Shown piece by piece: positions 1-8,751 of a stretch of 64,000 nt of DNA; position 1 is the first letter of the stretch; every line of letters begins with the position of its first letter. Both the position numbers and the translations under genes were made by a program. Below the pieces are notes generated by a model, which worked only from the letters and a program-made list of their open reading frames with translations, was not told where the DNA came from and searched no databases. The stretch lies in contig JAUZPI010000005.1 in NCBI GenBank assembly GCA_030706015.1, forward strand, positions 41,944 through 105,943, read 5' to 3'. The DNA is from Bacillota bacterium. GTDB taxonomy: Bacteria > Bacillota > Clostridia > Clostridiales > Clostridiaceae.

Positions 1-743
1 CCCTCAAACAATGCAGCTGCTACCACATCTGGTCTCTCAGTACTTTGAATCTGAGGAAATATAGACCAACTATTATCCTCTATAAGCTGCTCAATATATC
101 CACTATCCAAAATGGCATCTATATTTATATTATCTATCTTCTGTTCTACTTGGCTAAGTATATCCTTATTTACTATATCATCTATGTATGTTATAACCAC
201 GTCTGTTTTAGATCGCTTTCCAACAGTTGTAGGTTTCATCCTAAGTCTAGTATCTCTTATCCTTCTTCTAATCAGTGCTGTATTGAATCTAATAGTTTCT
301 GTTAAACCTTCCCTAGACCCTCTTACTAAAGTCTCTGCTGACGGTTCACCAACACCTCTATTCACCCAGCTGCGGTTTGCGATTATTATAGATACATCTA
401 TACCCTCTATAAGCATTATAGTTTCACCAGAAAGCATCCATTTAAGTGATTCAGACATTTTTTTAACATCCTTCATATCAGTTACTGTCATTATTCTGTT
501 TTTGATATCATCTAAAGACTTTATAGGCTTTAAACTCATCATCAAGGGCCTCATTACAAAATCGTCCAGCAATACTTTATCTGCCATACCATCTATGTAT
601 ATGAGAGCTGCCTTAGCGTCATTTATGTAGAATTGTCTAAAAACCACATCAGAATTATCCTTTAGTATTTCTTTCAAATATTTAACATTATCATCCAAAC
701 TTTTGGATATCTCATCTTGAATTAACTCCTCCAAAACCTTCAC
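1..743 (-). CDS. Spore germination protein, GerA-type alpha subunit (N-terminal part; continues past the left edge)
   Basis: The visible ~247 residues are the cytoplasmic N-terminal domain of a GerAA/GerA-family germinant-receptor A subunit. They include the region ending in WVNRGVGEPSAE and VRGSREG, followed by the paired-Arg stretch ALIRRRIRDTRLR, which is typical of the family. The membrane part would lie left of the window. These proteins sit in the spore inner membrane and respond to nutrient germinants. The start is uncertain: GTG at 743 and TTG at 755 are in frame and neither has a well-spaced ribosome site. An in-frame stop lies shortly upstream. The family call is firm; the germinant and exact start are unknown. 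Confidence 0.85.
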   Translation of the reverse strand, partial: MKVLEELIQDEISKSLDDNVKYLKEILKDNSDVVFRQFYINDAKAALIYIDGMADKVLLDDFVMRPLMMSLKPIKSLDDIKNRIMTVTDMKDVKKMSESLKWMLSGETIMLIEGIDVSIIIANRSWVNRGVGEPSAETLVRGSREGLTETIRFNTALIRRRIRDTRLRMKPTTVGKRSKTDVVITYIDDIVNKDILSQVEQKIDNINIDAILDSGYIEQLIEDNSWSIFPQIQSTERPDVVAAALFE

Positions 744-793
744 TTCCCTTATCAATTGTGATTAGTATTCTTTTAAATATTAGTATAAGAGTT

Positions 794-988
794 TTAACCA
801 AATATCCATCTAGCTATATATGCAATAATAGCTATAACTATCGCCCCTATACCTACGACCTTCGCCTTTAAAGCTGTATCTTGCCTGTTTTCAGAAGTCA
901 TACTCTTTGAGTCAAAAAATCCAACGATAATCCCCTGTACTACCATTATAATTACGAAATAAATATCAAACTGATTTAAAACTCTCAT
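794..988 (-). CDS. Small two-segment membrane protein, CLC_0170-like
   Basis: The protein has 64 residues with two hydrophobic stretches (about residues 5-24 and 41-62) separated by a short polar loop containing FDSKS. I chose the ATG at 988 over the upstream ATG at 1009, because the purine-rich GGAG/GGGTG sequence lies between the two codons and would serve the downstream start. Size and pattern resemble the short CLC_0170 family of clostridia, recalled from memory and not checked. It lies on the same strand just upstream of the GerA-type gene, so it may be co-transcribed with it. Function is unknown. Confidence 0.55.
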   Translation of the reverse strand: MRVLNQFDIYFVIIMVVQGIIVGFFDSKSMTSENRQDTALKAKVVGIGAIVIAIIAYIARWIFG

Positions 989-1144
989 TTTTTCACACCC
1001 AAACTCCATATCATTCTTGAAAATAATTTTCTAATTTAGTGTTTCCACTTTTTCTAAACTTATAAATGCAAACCATAATCTAAGCTTTCATTTTTAAATA
1101 GGTATAAAAAAACTAAATTATGTAAATAATTAGAGATAAATTTA

Positions 1145-1306
1145 TCCGATGACTATCAGCCGTAATACTCCCGCTTCTATGAGCGGGAGATAACGGCTGC
1201 TACGTCCCTGGATAACGATTTCTCCTAAAGGATAACGATTTCTAAGCGTCTTCGACGCTAAGAACTCTGTTAATAAGCGTCTTCGTCGCTAAGAACTCTG
1301 TTAATT
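1145..1306 (+). repeat. Dispersed structured repeat, family 2, copy 1 (about 160 bp, internally duplicated)
   Basis: This gene-free stretch contains a long hairpin (arms around 1157-1174 and 1182-1199, with CTCCCGCT pairing with AGCGGGAG). It is followed by two copies of GGATAACGATTTCT (1210 and 1230). Two tandem copies of a ~31-bp unit follow, each a small AAGCGTC..GACGCT hairpin plus AAGAACTCTGTTAAT (from 1244 and 1275). A second, simpler copy lies in reverse orientation at 61948-62058. No ORF fits. It resembles a non-autonomous mobile repeat or a structured RNA; I do not recognise the family. Confidence 0.75.
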
Positions 1307-1321
1307 GAAAGGAGTTTTAAA

Positions 1322-1741
1322 ATGGACATACTCTTAGATAAATTTATTACCTTCGTTAAAGAACTTCAAAAAACAGATGAGGAAAGGCATACTTTTATGG
1401 TAGGAATCTTCTCTACATTATTTTTTGAATTAGGTGTGTTTTACGAATTATTAAAGTGTAAAAATATTCATGATATTATTAGATATATTGCCTTAGGGTT
1501 TTTATTCATTGTAATTTGTGTGTTGCTTATTCTTTCTTCAAAAATATATGAATATTACATATTTTCAAGCGCTGAATATGTATTATACATTGTACAGAAG
1601 GGAGATACCTTATTAGAATTAGCAAAATGCTATTTACCTGAGTGCAATCCATCTAAAACCTTAGAAATAATTAAACTTAAGAATAGTATTAAAGGTACTA
1701 TAAATCCCGGAGAGGCAATACTATTACCTACAAAAAAATAA
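1322..1741 (+). CDS. Membrane-anchored LysM-domain protein
   Basis: This 139-residue protein has two hydrophobic segments (about residues 25-44 and 50-73) and a C-terminal LysM-like domain (about 85-137: YIVQKGDTLLELAK ... NPGEAILLP). LysM domains bind N-acetylglucosamine polymers, so it is probably a membrane protein contacting peptidoglycan or spore cortex. AAAGGAG lies 7 nt before the ATG. The gene begins directly after the family-2 repeat and ends at a bidirectional terminator shared with ispE. The specific role is unknown. Confidence 0.7.
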   Translation: MDILLDKFITFVKELQKTDEERHTFMVGIFSTLFFELGVFYELLKCKNIHDIIRYIALGFLFIVICVLLILSSKIYEYYIFSSAEYVLYIVQKGDTLLELAKCYLPECNPSKTLEIIKLKNSIKGTINPGEAILLPTKK

Positions 1742-1760
1742 TATCTAAATAAGACGATAA

Positions 1761-1794
1761 AAAAATCATCAGTTTGAATCAACTGATGATTTTT
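1761..1794. terminator. Bidirectional intrinsic terminator
   Basis: Fourteen-base arms (1761-1774 and 1781-1794) pair as AAAAATCATCAGTT/AACTGATGATTTTT around a 6-nt loop, with A/T runs on both sides. It separates the convergent LysM and ispE genes. Confidence 0.85.
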
Positions 1795-1801
1795 AAATAT
1801 A

Positions 1802-2647
1802 TTAAATAGTACGTGTAATATAGGTTTCTTTATATTCCTGTCTAAACCTTTCAAAGCATCTTTGAGCTTTTAACATATCATCAAAGAAAGCAAATACCGT
1901 TGGTCCGCTGCCACTCATCATAGACCCCAATGCTCCCATTTTCAACATTTCACTTTTGATATTCTTTATTAGATTATGCCTTCTCAAAGTTACATTCTCA
2001 AGAACATTTTTCATATTTTGACCAATATAGCTCAAATTATTATTATCAATAGCTTGAATTAAACCTTTTGTATTAGGATGTCTATGAATCTTAGATATAT
2101 CAATACTCTTATAAACCTCTTTTGTAGATACACCGAAATTTGGTTTAACCAAAATTAATATATGGTTTTTAAAAGCCTTCAGCGGTGCAACCTCTTCTCC
2201 TATACCTTTACACAAAGCTGTTCCCCCTACTATGCAGTAAGGTACATCTGCTCCAATTGTAACCCCTAATTCCATTAGCTCCTTATCACTGGCATTTATC
2301 TTAAATAAATTTCTCATGCCCCTAAGAACAGCTGCTGCATCAGTACTACCTCCAGCAAGGCCTGCTGCAACAGGGATGTTCTTTTTTATAGATATATTTA
2401 CACCTTCGTCTATGCTGTATGTATCAATGAACAATTTAGCAGCCTTATATGCTAAATTTCTGCCGTCTACAGGAATATAAGGCTTATTGCAATTTATATT
2501 TATACCTTGTAAATCCTTCTCTATGATTATAGAATCATACAAATCTATAGTCTGCATAATCATCTCCAGCAGATGATATCCATCCTCCTCACGCTTCCCA
2601 ACTATATCTAAGGATATATTCACTTTGGCATATGCCTTAATTAACAT
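1802..2647 (-). CDS. ispE: 4-diphosphocytidyl-2-C-methyl-D-erythritol kinase
   Basis: IspE phosphorylates the 2-hydroxyl of CDP-methylerythritol with ATP in the methylerythritol phosphate route to isoprenoid precursors. The protein has 281 residues, the usual length. It opens with AYAKVNISLDIVGKREDGYH-type sequence, carries the GHMP-kinase ATP loop PVAAGLAGGSTDAAA near residues 92-106, and a C-terminal GSMMSGSGPTVFAFF motif. GGAGG precedes the ATG. Placement near yabG, veg and a SPOCS/LysM gene on the same strand is a common clostridial order. Confidence 0.96.
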   Translation of the reverse strand: MLIKAYAKVNISLDIVGKREEDGYHLLEMIMQTIDLYDSIIIEKDLQGININCNKPYIPVDGRNLAYKAAKLFIDTYSIDEGVNISIKKNIPVAAGLAGGSTDAAAVLRGMRNLFKINASDKELMELGVTIGADVPYCIVGGTALCKGIGEEVAPLKAFKNHILILVKPNFGVSTKEVYKSIDISKIHRHPNTKGLIQAIDNNNLSYIGQNMKNVLENVTLRRHNLIKNIKSEMLKMGALGSMMSGSGPTVFAFFDDMLKAQRCFERFRQEYKETYITRTI

Positions 2648-2815
2648 CTAATTGCTACCTCCAACCCTTTTGTATATCTTATAACATTAACTCAGCTCTA
2701 TTTTAACGTATATTTATTTGTATTATATCAAAATATTATTCATGGTACAAATGAAGCGTAAAGGTACTAATTTGTTTTACTGCATTTTACCTCAAGAAGC
2801 TACTGCAAAAACAAT

Positions 2816-2845
2816 AATCCCTTCATATGAAGCATTGAAGGGATT
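2816..2845 (-). terminator. Intrinsic terminator after the DUF3794/LysM gene
   Basis: Ten-base arms AATCCCTTCA/TGAAGGGATT (2816-2825, 2836-2845) are followed, on the minus strand, by a T-rich tract at about 2805-2813. This separates the gene from ispE. Confidence 0.75.
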
Positions 2846-2862
2846 AATTCATGAAATAGTAT

Positions 2863-4425
2863 CTATATAATAGCTCTCCCAGGTATAACAAGTTTCTCTC
2901 CTGGAACTAAATTTGAATCTTCCTCTAATTCATTAACTTTTGTGATATTATCCACAGTAGTATTATATTTCTTTGCAACCTTCCAAAGAGAATCTCCTCG
3001 CTGTACTACATATATAGTTATGCTAGACTTTTTCTTTGGTACTTCCCCCTCTATTGGAGTAACATCAATGATGAAGTTCTTATCCGTTATATAATTTACC
3101 TTTGCACAAACACTAATTAACCCCTTTACCGAAATTGTATTAGCCTCAATAAATGCCTCAACATTTTCCAGAGAAGCTTTCGTGCCGCACATCATATCAA
3201 TCTTTGCACCAGGTATATCTATAGTACAACCAAAAGGTATCTCTTCTTCTAGAGCACATACATATCTATCCTCATCAGCAGTTCTATAGATAACATTTAC
3301 AGCCAGAAGACCTTCAACTACCACCTTATCTTCAACTATCTTCTTATCTGTAATGTATGTTTTTCCACTGGTTGTTATAATCTGAATAGGTGCTGGCGTA
3401 GAAGAAGGAATTTCAATGTTTTCTTTTACAATAGTATCGTTAGTTGAATGTCCATACATAACATTCATGGTGTAATTCTTTCTTTCTAGATTCATAATTA
3501 CTTCTGGTGAATAGGCATCTTCTACGATATCTACATCTTCTTTGGAACTAATCTGCACATCAGCCTTTATAAGACTTTCTACATCTATTATTCTACTTTC
3601 ACCAAGATCATCTTCTTTTAAAGAGAATTCCATAGCCTCTACCCTGAAATCAGTGAAAGCATCCATAGTAGGATTAACATCTTCCATTTCACTTTCACCA
3701 GAAATTAGGATATCATCCTCAACATAGTTTAAATCTCTTGCATCTTTCCCCTTATATAAAACCTCCACATGAGCAAAAGCCTCTACAGCAATTTTACCCT
3801 CAAATAATTTGGTCTGTTTCTTGTGTACATTTATATCGCACTTTAATATAGTGCCTATTTGAAGTTTATCCTGAGGTATTACAAGATGTGATTTTGCAAC
3901 CAAATCCATGGATTTACTTCCGATAACCTTATCAATTGAAGTGGCATTCTTTAAAACCTGAAGCTCATTTAAACCCGCAACATCTTTCACAATATCGAAT
4001 TTATAGTTGTTATAAACCTGTGCTTTTAATTTAATAATTCCCTCAACAGATATTTTTCTTTCATTTATTATAGTGCAGTCTATATGTTCAACAAAACATT
4101 CAGCATCACACAGCATTTTGTGTACTGCACCGCCTACCTCTACATAGTTTGAAAACTTTGAATTATAGACAACATTATACACTTCACTTTTATCTTCCCC
4201 TTTTGCTAAGTACAGCACATTAAATTCAATCTGTCCTTCAAGGAATACTTTATCTTGCAAAACTTCTTTATTTATTATTTCAGGTTTCGCATCAAGGACA
4301 AGTATTTCCTTAACATCAGGATTTGTATCAGGAATAATATATTCTGCTTTTACTACATTATCAGCAGTATTTTCACCCAGTAATTGTTCATATTCTATAT
4401 TTTCTTTCACCAGTTCTATTGCCAT
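2863..4425 (-). CDS. SPOCS (DUF3794) repeats with C-terminal LysM domain
   Basis: This 520-residue protein starts ENIEYEQLLGE, followed by repeated beta-rich SPOCS/DUF3794 units. About three fit: roughly residues 35-130, 180-260 and 330-440. It ends in a LysM domain (about 473-516: YVVQRGDSLWKVAKKYN ... LVPGEKLVIP). SPOCS domains occur in proteins of spore-forming Firmicutes, and the C-terminal LysM suggests attachment to cortex or coat. AGGAGG precedes the ATG. It has its own terminator, and neighbours veg and yabG are spore-associated. A mother-cell role is inferred; the detailed function is unknown. Confidence 0.85.
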   Translation of the reverse strand: MAIELVKENIEYEQLLGENTADNVVKAEYIIPDTNPDVKEILVLDAKPEIINKEVLQDKVFLEGQIEFNVLYLAKGEDKSEVYNVVYNSKFSNYVEVGGAVHKMLCDAECFVEHIDCTIINERKISVEGIIKLKAQVYNNYKFDIVKDVAGLNELQVLKNATSIDKVIGSKSMDLVAKSHLVIPQDKLQIGTILKCDINVHKKQTKLFEGKIAVEAFAHVEVLYKGKDARDLNYVEDDILISGESEMEDVNPTMDAFTDFRVEAMEFSLKEDDLGESRIIDVESLIKADVQISSKEDVDIVEDAYSPEVIMNLERKNYTMNVMYGHSTNDTIVKENIEIPSSTPAPIQIITTSGKTYITDKKIVEDKVVVEGLLAVNVIYRTADEDRYVCALEEEIPFGCTIDIPGAKIDMMCGTKASLENVEAFIEANTISVKGLISVCAKVNYITDKNFIIDVTPIEGEVPKKKSSITIYVVQRGDSLWKVAKKYNTTVDNITKVNELEEDSNLVPGEKLVIPGRAII

Positions 4426-4697
4426 TATATCCCTCCTATATAAATACTAATATAAATATATATTTGAATAATGATATTTATGACAATTTAAACTTTATTT
4501 CATTCTTCATATTTCGTCATATTTCAGCTAAAAAACAAAATTTACAACTGGATTTTGACAAAATTATTGACAAAATATAAAATATAACGTATTATAAAGG
4601 TGGTTATTGACCATATAACCTCTCATAAATTCTCAATACCCTTTTATACCATAGTTGAAAGATGGACCCACCATCTTTCTTTTTTACACACACATTT

Positions 4698-4884
4698 CCA
4701 CCAAATCTCAGATTTGGCTTTCATTCACTAACCTATATGGGGAATACTCCACCTAGCAGCAATCTTCACTTACAAAGATATCAATACACAAATAACCCCT
4801 CCCGACCTCAGGTCGAGCTTCCATTCACTAACCCATATGGAGAACACTCCACCTAGCCGTACTTTCTATTTTCAAAGATATCAA
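4698..4884 (+). repeat. Dispersed hairpin repeat, family 1: tandem dimer (units about 4698-4790 and 4795-4884)
   Basis: The 584-bp gap 4426-5009 holds two ~100-bp units. Each has a perfect hairpin with apex CTCAG (CCAAATCTCAGATTTGG at 4701-4717; CGACCTCAGGTCG at 4803-4815). This is followed by CATTCACTAAC, then a (T)ATGGGGAA-type block, ACTCCACCTAGC and AAAGATATCAAT. Stem sequences differ between units but stay complementary. Related copies lie at 26341-26490 (reverse) and 61155-61242. I see no coding potential. The rest of the gap is AT-rich and probably contains the promoter of the gene ending at 2863. Confidence 0.8.
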
Positions 4885-4982
4885 TAATATATATTACATT
4901 ATTAATCACTATATTCCACATACTTATTAGTGAACAAGAGCTCGTTCTAAGGTGGTTAGAAATTATTTACACGCTAAAAAAA

Positions 4983-5006
4983 AACGATACTAAAATTAGT
5001 ATCGTT
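4983..5006 (-). terminator. Intrinsic terminator of veg
   Basis: Eleven-base arms AACGATACTAA/TTAGTATCGTT (4983-4993, 4996-5006) are followed on the minus strand by a run of nine Ts. Confidence 0.9.
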
Positions 5007-5009
5007 CCT

Positions 5010-5246
5010 CTATCCTGCAAAAACTATTTGAACTGTTTTTGTTAAAACATCCGAATAGCTATATGTCACTGTCCTCTGGGTGTCATTTTCCAATCTAACC
5101 ACAAAAATACTTGGATATACCTTCTCAATGATTCCACTGTTGACTACAACTTTCTTTCTTCCACCATTTGCTTTTAGTGTAACCTTTTCTCCTAAATGGC
5201 TTTCGATGTTTATCTTAATGGAATCTAAAACGTTTCGTTTTTCCAC
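5010..5246 (-). CDS. veg: Veg family protein
   Basis: A protein of 78 residues matching the Veg family (EKRNVLDSIKINIESHLGEKVTLKANGGRKK ... in outline), a small, highly expressed protein that in Bacillus subtilis promotes biofilm matrix gene expression. An upstream GTG at 5255 is in frame but sits inside the ribosome-binding site. The second GTG at 5246 lies about 9 nt after AGAGG and gives the family-typical N-terminus, so I chose it. It has its own terminator and sits downstream of yabG, a common neighbour. Family call strong; role in this organism inferred. Confidence 0.88.
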   Translation of the reverse strand: MEKRNVLDSIKINIESHLGEKVTLKANGGRKKVVVNSGIIEKVYPSIFVVRLENDTQRTVTYSYSDVLTKTVQIVFAG

Positions 5247-5362
5247 ACAAAACACCCTCTTTCCACATTATATATTATACACTCTAGTAAGCTAATTGTC
5301 AATTTAACTTTTAATTTTATCAGCTAAAAACAGCAAATGTCAAGGTTAATTTTTTATTAATT

Positions 5363-5402
5363 AAACAAACCTCATGTCATTTTAATGACTTGAGGCTTGT
5401 TT
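5363..5402 (-). terminator. Intrinsic terminator after yabG
   Basis: Nineteen-base arms (5363-5381 and 5384-5402) pair almost perfectly, immediately after the yabG stop codon. On the minus strand the stem is followed by TTTAATTAATAAAAAAT-type sequence. Confidence 0.7.
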
Positions 5403-5405
5403 TAC

Positions 5406-6290
5406 TTATACATAAGGTGATTTAGGAAATCCTTCTCTATACTTTCCTCGAGTTTCCAAACCACCAATACCTCTAACTCCAGTTATAGTATTCTCTAACA
5501 GCTCAGGAATTGATACAACTTCCTTTACATTTGTATAAGCTATCTTTTCACAGACAAATACAGGATCAAGGCAGTGAATTAGTACCCTGCTTGGGGAGCT
5601 AGCAAAATTAGCACCTGCATCAAGGATTGCCTCATAACAAGATTGGCATGCTCCAGCAAAAATCACCAAATCATCATAATTTGGCTCATAGTCTCTAAGA
5701 TTTGAAACTGCTTGAGCAAAATATTTAGAATTACGATAATATTGGATGTTGGTAAAATCATTTATTCCCTTTGCCATACCATCATGTCCTGTAATTACAA
5801 CTATATCTGGTTTTACTTCTTTTACAAGCTGTACAATAACGTTAGGCTGCTCATATTCTGGTATTGTTTTTCCCACTACATTTAAGGATAACTGTTTATA
5901 AACCTTAAGACATACCTCCAAATATTCTGAATCGCCATCTATATGAAGTATCTTTCCTGGTCTCCCAAAAGACAAATTTTTGTCCTTTAGTTCAGGTATC
6001 TTAACCGCCTTATTTATTCTAGGGATTTTCAACTCTGGCACTATCAAATCTCTTTGAAGTATTATTTTCTTAATGGAGTCATTTACCTTTCTGTCAAATA
6101 TTAAATCTGTTTTTCCTAAACTGTCATCCTTAACTACTTCCAGATCCCCCTCCGGTGAATCAGCTATAATTCTTAAATTAATCCCTTTAAGTACGTAGAT
6201 AGTTTCATCATCTTCTTGTTTAATACTAATAATTTTGAATGTAATATCTCTATCATATGACTTTCTAACTACAGTATCTCCAACCTTCAT
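5406..6290 (-). CDS. yabG: Sporulation-specific peptidase YabG
   Basis: YabG is a mother-cell protease that trims spore coat proteins; in clostridia it processes germination protease complexes. The 294-residue protein is family length. It has the N-terminal SH3-like start MKVGDTVVRKSYDRDI, the central LHIDGD-x-EYLEVCLK and VVITGHDGM segments, and FAGACQSCYEAILDAGANFASSP, a region thought to include catalytic Cys/His residues. A sequence perfectly matching the sigma-K consensus lies upstream (6320-6348), as expected for this gene. The call is firm. Confidence 0.95.
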   Translation of the reverse strand: MKVGDTVVRKSYDRDITFKIISIKQEDDETIYVLKGINLRIIADSPEGDLEVVKDDSLGKTDLIFDRKVNDSIKKIILQRDLIVPELKIPRINKAVKIPELKDKNLSFGRPGKILHIDGDSEYLEVCLKVYKQLSLNVVGKTIPEYEQPNVIVQLVKEVKPDIVVITGHDGMAKGINDFTNIQYYRNSKYFAQAVSNLRDYEPNYDDLVIFAGACQSCYEAILDAGANFASSPSRVLIHCLDPVFVCEKIAYTNVKEVVSIPELLENTITGVRGIGGLETRGKYREGFPKSPYV

Positions 6291-6319
6291 CTTTTCATCT
6301 CCACATATTGGTGATACTA

Positions 6320-6348
6320 TATGTTATGTAAGAATCATTCAATATGTT
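6320..6348 (-). promoter_or_regulatory. Sigma-K-like promoter of yabG
   Basis: On the minus strand AACA, 16 nt, CATAACATA matches the Bacillus sigma-K consensus (mACm-N16-CATAnnnTA) at every defined position, about 30 nt before the yabG start. yabG is a known late mother-cell gene, so this site serves as the internal control for the similar sites elsewhere in the window. Confidence 0.75.
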
Positions 6349-6362
6349 CTTTTACATAACAA

Positions 6363-6404
6363 ATTAAAGCCATGTAAATATTTATTTTATTACATGGCCT
6401 TAAT
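6363..6404. terminator. Intrinsic terminator after the first cotS-type gene
   Basis: Arms 6363-6377 and 6390-6404 (ATTAAAGCCATGTAA/TTACATGGCCTTAAT, one mismatch) lie directly after the stop at 6409 on the minus strand. The T tract is short, so efficiency is uncertain. Confidence 0.6.
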
Positions 6405-6408
6405 ATTG

Positions 6409-7413
6409 CTAATCTTTTTGATTATATATGTCTTTAAAGTTGCTAATAAATTCCATATATTTATCTCTTTCAGCTATTAATTCCTCCATCTTATTGTTGA
6501 AGGTGCCGTGAGTCCAGTTAACCTCATTATAATAGAACCTGTTAGCTAATCTCCAGAAGCGTTGAGGGAACAATAAAAAAGAGTATAGTACTCTATATTC
6601 TTCTTCCGCTAAATGACTTACCTCATTATAGGAATCTAATATAAGTTTTGCATAGTTCACATTCCAATCATTTCTCTTTAATACCTTAATCATGAAATTT
6701 GATACGTCAAAAGCCCTTACCTCTCTCTTACAATAATCAAAATCGATAACATTTACACTATTATCTCCATCAATTATTATATTATGATAGGTATAATCAT
6801 GGTGACAAAAACTCTTCTCTTCATCAGTCTTCTTGCATATATCCATGTATCTTGAATCATTTAATATGTTCATGGACTTTATACCCATCTCTTTAAAAAA
6901 GTCTACATTTTTTACATAATCTAAATCAAATTGAGCTTTGTTACTTTTCTTTCTAGCCATGTCCCTCATTTTTTCAAAAGAACGAACTCTTTTCTCCATT
7001 AAATGAGGCCATCTCCCCAAATCTGTCTTTAATTTGCTATTTTCCGGTGGTTCATATCCCTTTGAGCCTTCATGCATTGCTGCTAGGGTTCTTGCAGCTC
7101 TAATCAAATCGTCCTGACTGCAGAAATTACACTCTCTCCCATCAATCCATTCAGAAAGTGTATATATATCCTCATTAACCAGTGCATAAGGATTGCCCTC
7201 ATTATTAAGACAATATCTATCCACTCTAATAAAACCATTATTGATAAGGTGTTCTTTAGCAGCATATACAAATAAAAGTTTCTGAATACCGTAGTTTATT
7301 CTCTTCAAACACTTATTACCTATATTGGTCTTTATAAAATATACACCTTTATTAGGCCTAATGGATTCAATTTTAATATCAAACTGCCTTTCAATCTCAA
7401 ATTCCCTCATCAT
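6409..7413 (-). CDS. cotS: CotS family spore coat kinase-like protein (copy 1)
   Basis: CotS-family proteins have an aminoglycoside-phosphotransferase/choline-kinase fold and are incorporated in the spore coat; substrates are unknown. This 334-residue copy keeps the catalytic loop FCHHDYTYHNI and the metal-binding IDFDYC (about residues 218-244), plus the WIDGREC and LAAMHEGSKG blocks. Two ATGs follow AGGAGG; I chose 7413 (8-nt spacing) and rejected the GTG at 7422. It is divergent from a glycosyltransferase gene, an arrangement reminiscent of cotS-cotSA in Bacillus. Confidence 0.88.
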   Translation of the reverse strand: MMREFEIERQFDIKIESIRPNKGVYFIKTNIGNKCLKRINYGIQKLLFVYAAKEHLINNGFIRVDRYCLNNEGNPYALVNEDIYTLSEWIDGRECNFCSQDDLIRAARTLAAMHEGSKGYEPPENSKLKTDLGRWPHLMEKRVRSFEKMRDMARKKSNKAQFDLDYVKNVDFFKEMGIKSMNILNDSRYMDICKKTDEEKSFCHHDYTYHNIIIDGDNSVNVIDFDYCKREVRAFDVSNFMIKVLKRNDWNVNYAKLILDSYNEVSHLAEEEYRVLYSFLLFPQRFWRLANRFYYNEVNWTHGTFNNKMEELIAERDKYMEFISNFKDIYNQKD

Positions 7414-7504
7414 TTTCAACACCTCCTATATGTTAATTTATATGACTTCTTATAATATTTTAGAAGATGCCGTAAAAAGTTTTTATAGTAAAATAGTTTT
7501 TATT

Positions 7505-7533
7505 AACACTTTATAGATATCATTAATATACTA
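7505..7533 (+). promoter_or_regulatory. Possible sigma-K-like promoter of the first glycosyltransferase
   Basis: AACA, 16 nt, AATATACTA matches the sigma-K consensus with one deviation (A for the first C of the -10). It lies 30 nt before the gene start, in the divergent cotS/glycosyltransferase gap. Confidence 0.4.
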
Positions 7534-7563
7534 AATTATAGTTATTTCGAAAGAGGAATACTC

Positions 7564-8688
7564 ATGAAAATAGGAATTGATGGAAGAGCTGCTAAATGGT
7601 ATCGTGGTACTGGCATTGGTACCTATACCTATCAGCTGGTTAAATGCTTAAATAAATTGGATTTATTTAATAAATACATGCTGTTTATTCCACAAAGCTG
7701 CAATTTTGATATAAATTTTAATCGTAATTTTAAATTAAAAAATATAACTGAAAATATTAAAACAAACTTCTGGGATGAGGTTAATATTCCAAATATACTA
7801 ATGGATAAGGATATAGAATTATATCACGTGCCTCAAAACGGAGTAGGACTCCCCATAGATAAAAGGTGTAAATTTGTTATTACTCTTCACGATGTTATTC
7901 CCTATAAAATGCCCGAAACTGTAAGCGATAGATACCTAAAAATCTTTTTAGAAGAACTTCCCTCCTTAATTAACTTATGTGACGGCATAATTACTGTATC
8001 TAAGTATTCAAAGGAGGATATATCAAAAACCTTTAATTATCCAAAAGATAAGATTTATGTAACTCATCTAGCAGCTGAGGACATATATACACCTATGGAT
8101 AAATATATAAGTAAAACCCTCATAAATCAACATTACAGTATTCAGGGGGATTTTATACTATATGTAGGTGGATTTAGCCCTAGAAAAAATATTATAGGTA
8201 CTATAGAAGCCTTTGCTAATCTTTTGCAGCGGCTAAAAAAAGATATAAAATTAGTTGTTGCAGGCAGAAAAGGTAAGTCCTATGACATCTATATCAAAAA
8301 AGCACAGGAACTTGGAGTAGAGAATAATGTGATTTTTCCCGGTTTTATTGCTATGGAGCATATGCCTTATTTATATAGTGCCGCAGAACTTCTTGTATAT
8401 CCCTCCTTCTATGAAGGTTTTGGACTACCACCTATTGAGGCCATGGCATGTGGAGTTCCTGTTATAGCTTCAAATACAACTTCAGTACCAGAGGTTGTAG
8501 ATAACTCAGCAATATTAATCGACCCCCAGAACGCTGATGATATATGCGAGGCCATGTATAGAGTACTTAGCGATGAAAGGCTATATAAAGAATTAAAAGT
8601 TAAGGGGTTTTCTAGAGCTTCAAGCTTAAGCTGGGAAAAAACATCAATAGAAACCTTAGAAGTATATAAAAAAATTATGTTAACCTAA
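7564..8688 (+). CDS. GT4-type glycosyltransferase of the spore coat cluster
   Basis: This 374-residue GT-B fold transferase begins MKIGIDGRAAKWYRGTGIGTY and has the donor-binding signature PSFYEGFGLPPIEAMACGVPV (about residues 282-302). Such enzymes move sugars from nucleotide-sugar donors to acceptors. It is 40-50% similar by eye to the second transferase at 11956, with the same opening (IDARGINWYRGTGIGTYT) and PRKN block. Its neighbours are CotS homologues, so a role in glycosylating coat components is inferred (compare CotSA). AGAGGA precedes the ATG. Confidence 0.88.
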   Translation: MKIGIDGRAAKWYRGTGIGTYTYQLVKCLNKLDLFNKYMLFIPQSCNFDINFNRNFKLKNITENIKTNFWDEVNIPNILMDKDIELYHVPQNGVGLPIDKRCKFVITLHDVIPYKMPETVSDRYLKIFLEELPSLINLCDGIITVSKYSKEDISKTFNYPKDKIYVTHLAAEDIYTPMDKYISKTLINQHYSIQGDFILYVGGFSPRKNIIGTIEAFANLLQRLKKDIKLVVAGRKGKSYDIYIKKAQELGVENNVIFPGFIAMEHMPYLYSAAELLVYPSFYEGFGLPPIEAMACGVPVIASNTTSVPEVVDNSAILIDPQNADDICEAMYRVLSDERLYKELKVKGFSRASSLSWEKTSIETLEVYKKIMLT

Positions 8689-8690
8689 AG

Positions 8691-8727
8691 AAACATGGTC
8701 TGCAAGGAATTATCTGCAGCCATGTTT
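8691..8727. terminator. Bidirectional terminator between convergent genes
   Basis: Arms AAACATGGTCTGCA and TGCAGCCATGTTT (8691-8704, 8715-8727) are followed by TTTTCTCT on the plus strand. The site separates the glycosyltransferase from the convergent cotS-type gene. Confidence 0.8.
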
Positions 8728-8751
8728 TTCTCTATTTATATCAAAGAAGCT

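Noticed and set aside
112..630. 172-codon plus-strand open frame at the left edge
   Set aside because: It is antisense to the gerAA-like gene, whose protein has clear family sequence; no ribosome site or recognisable product.
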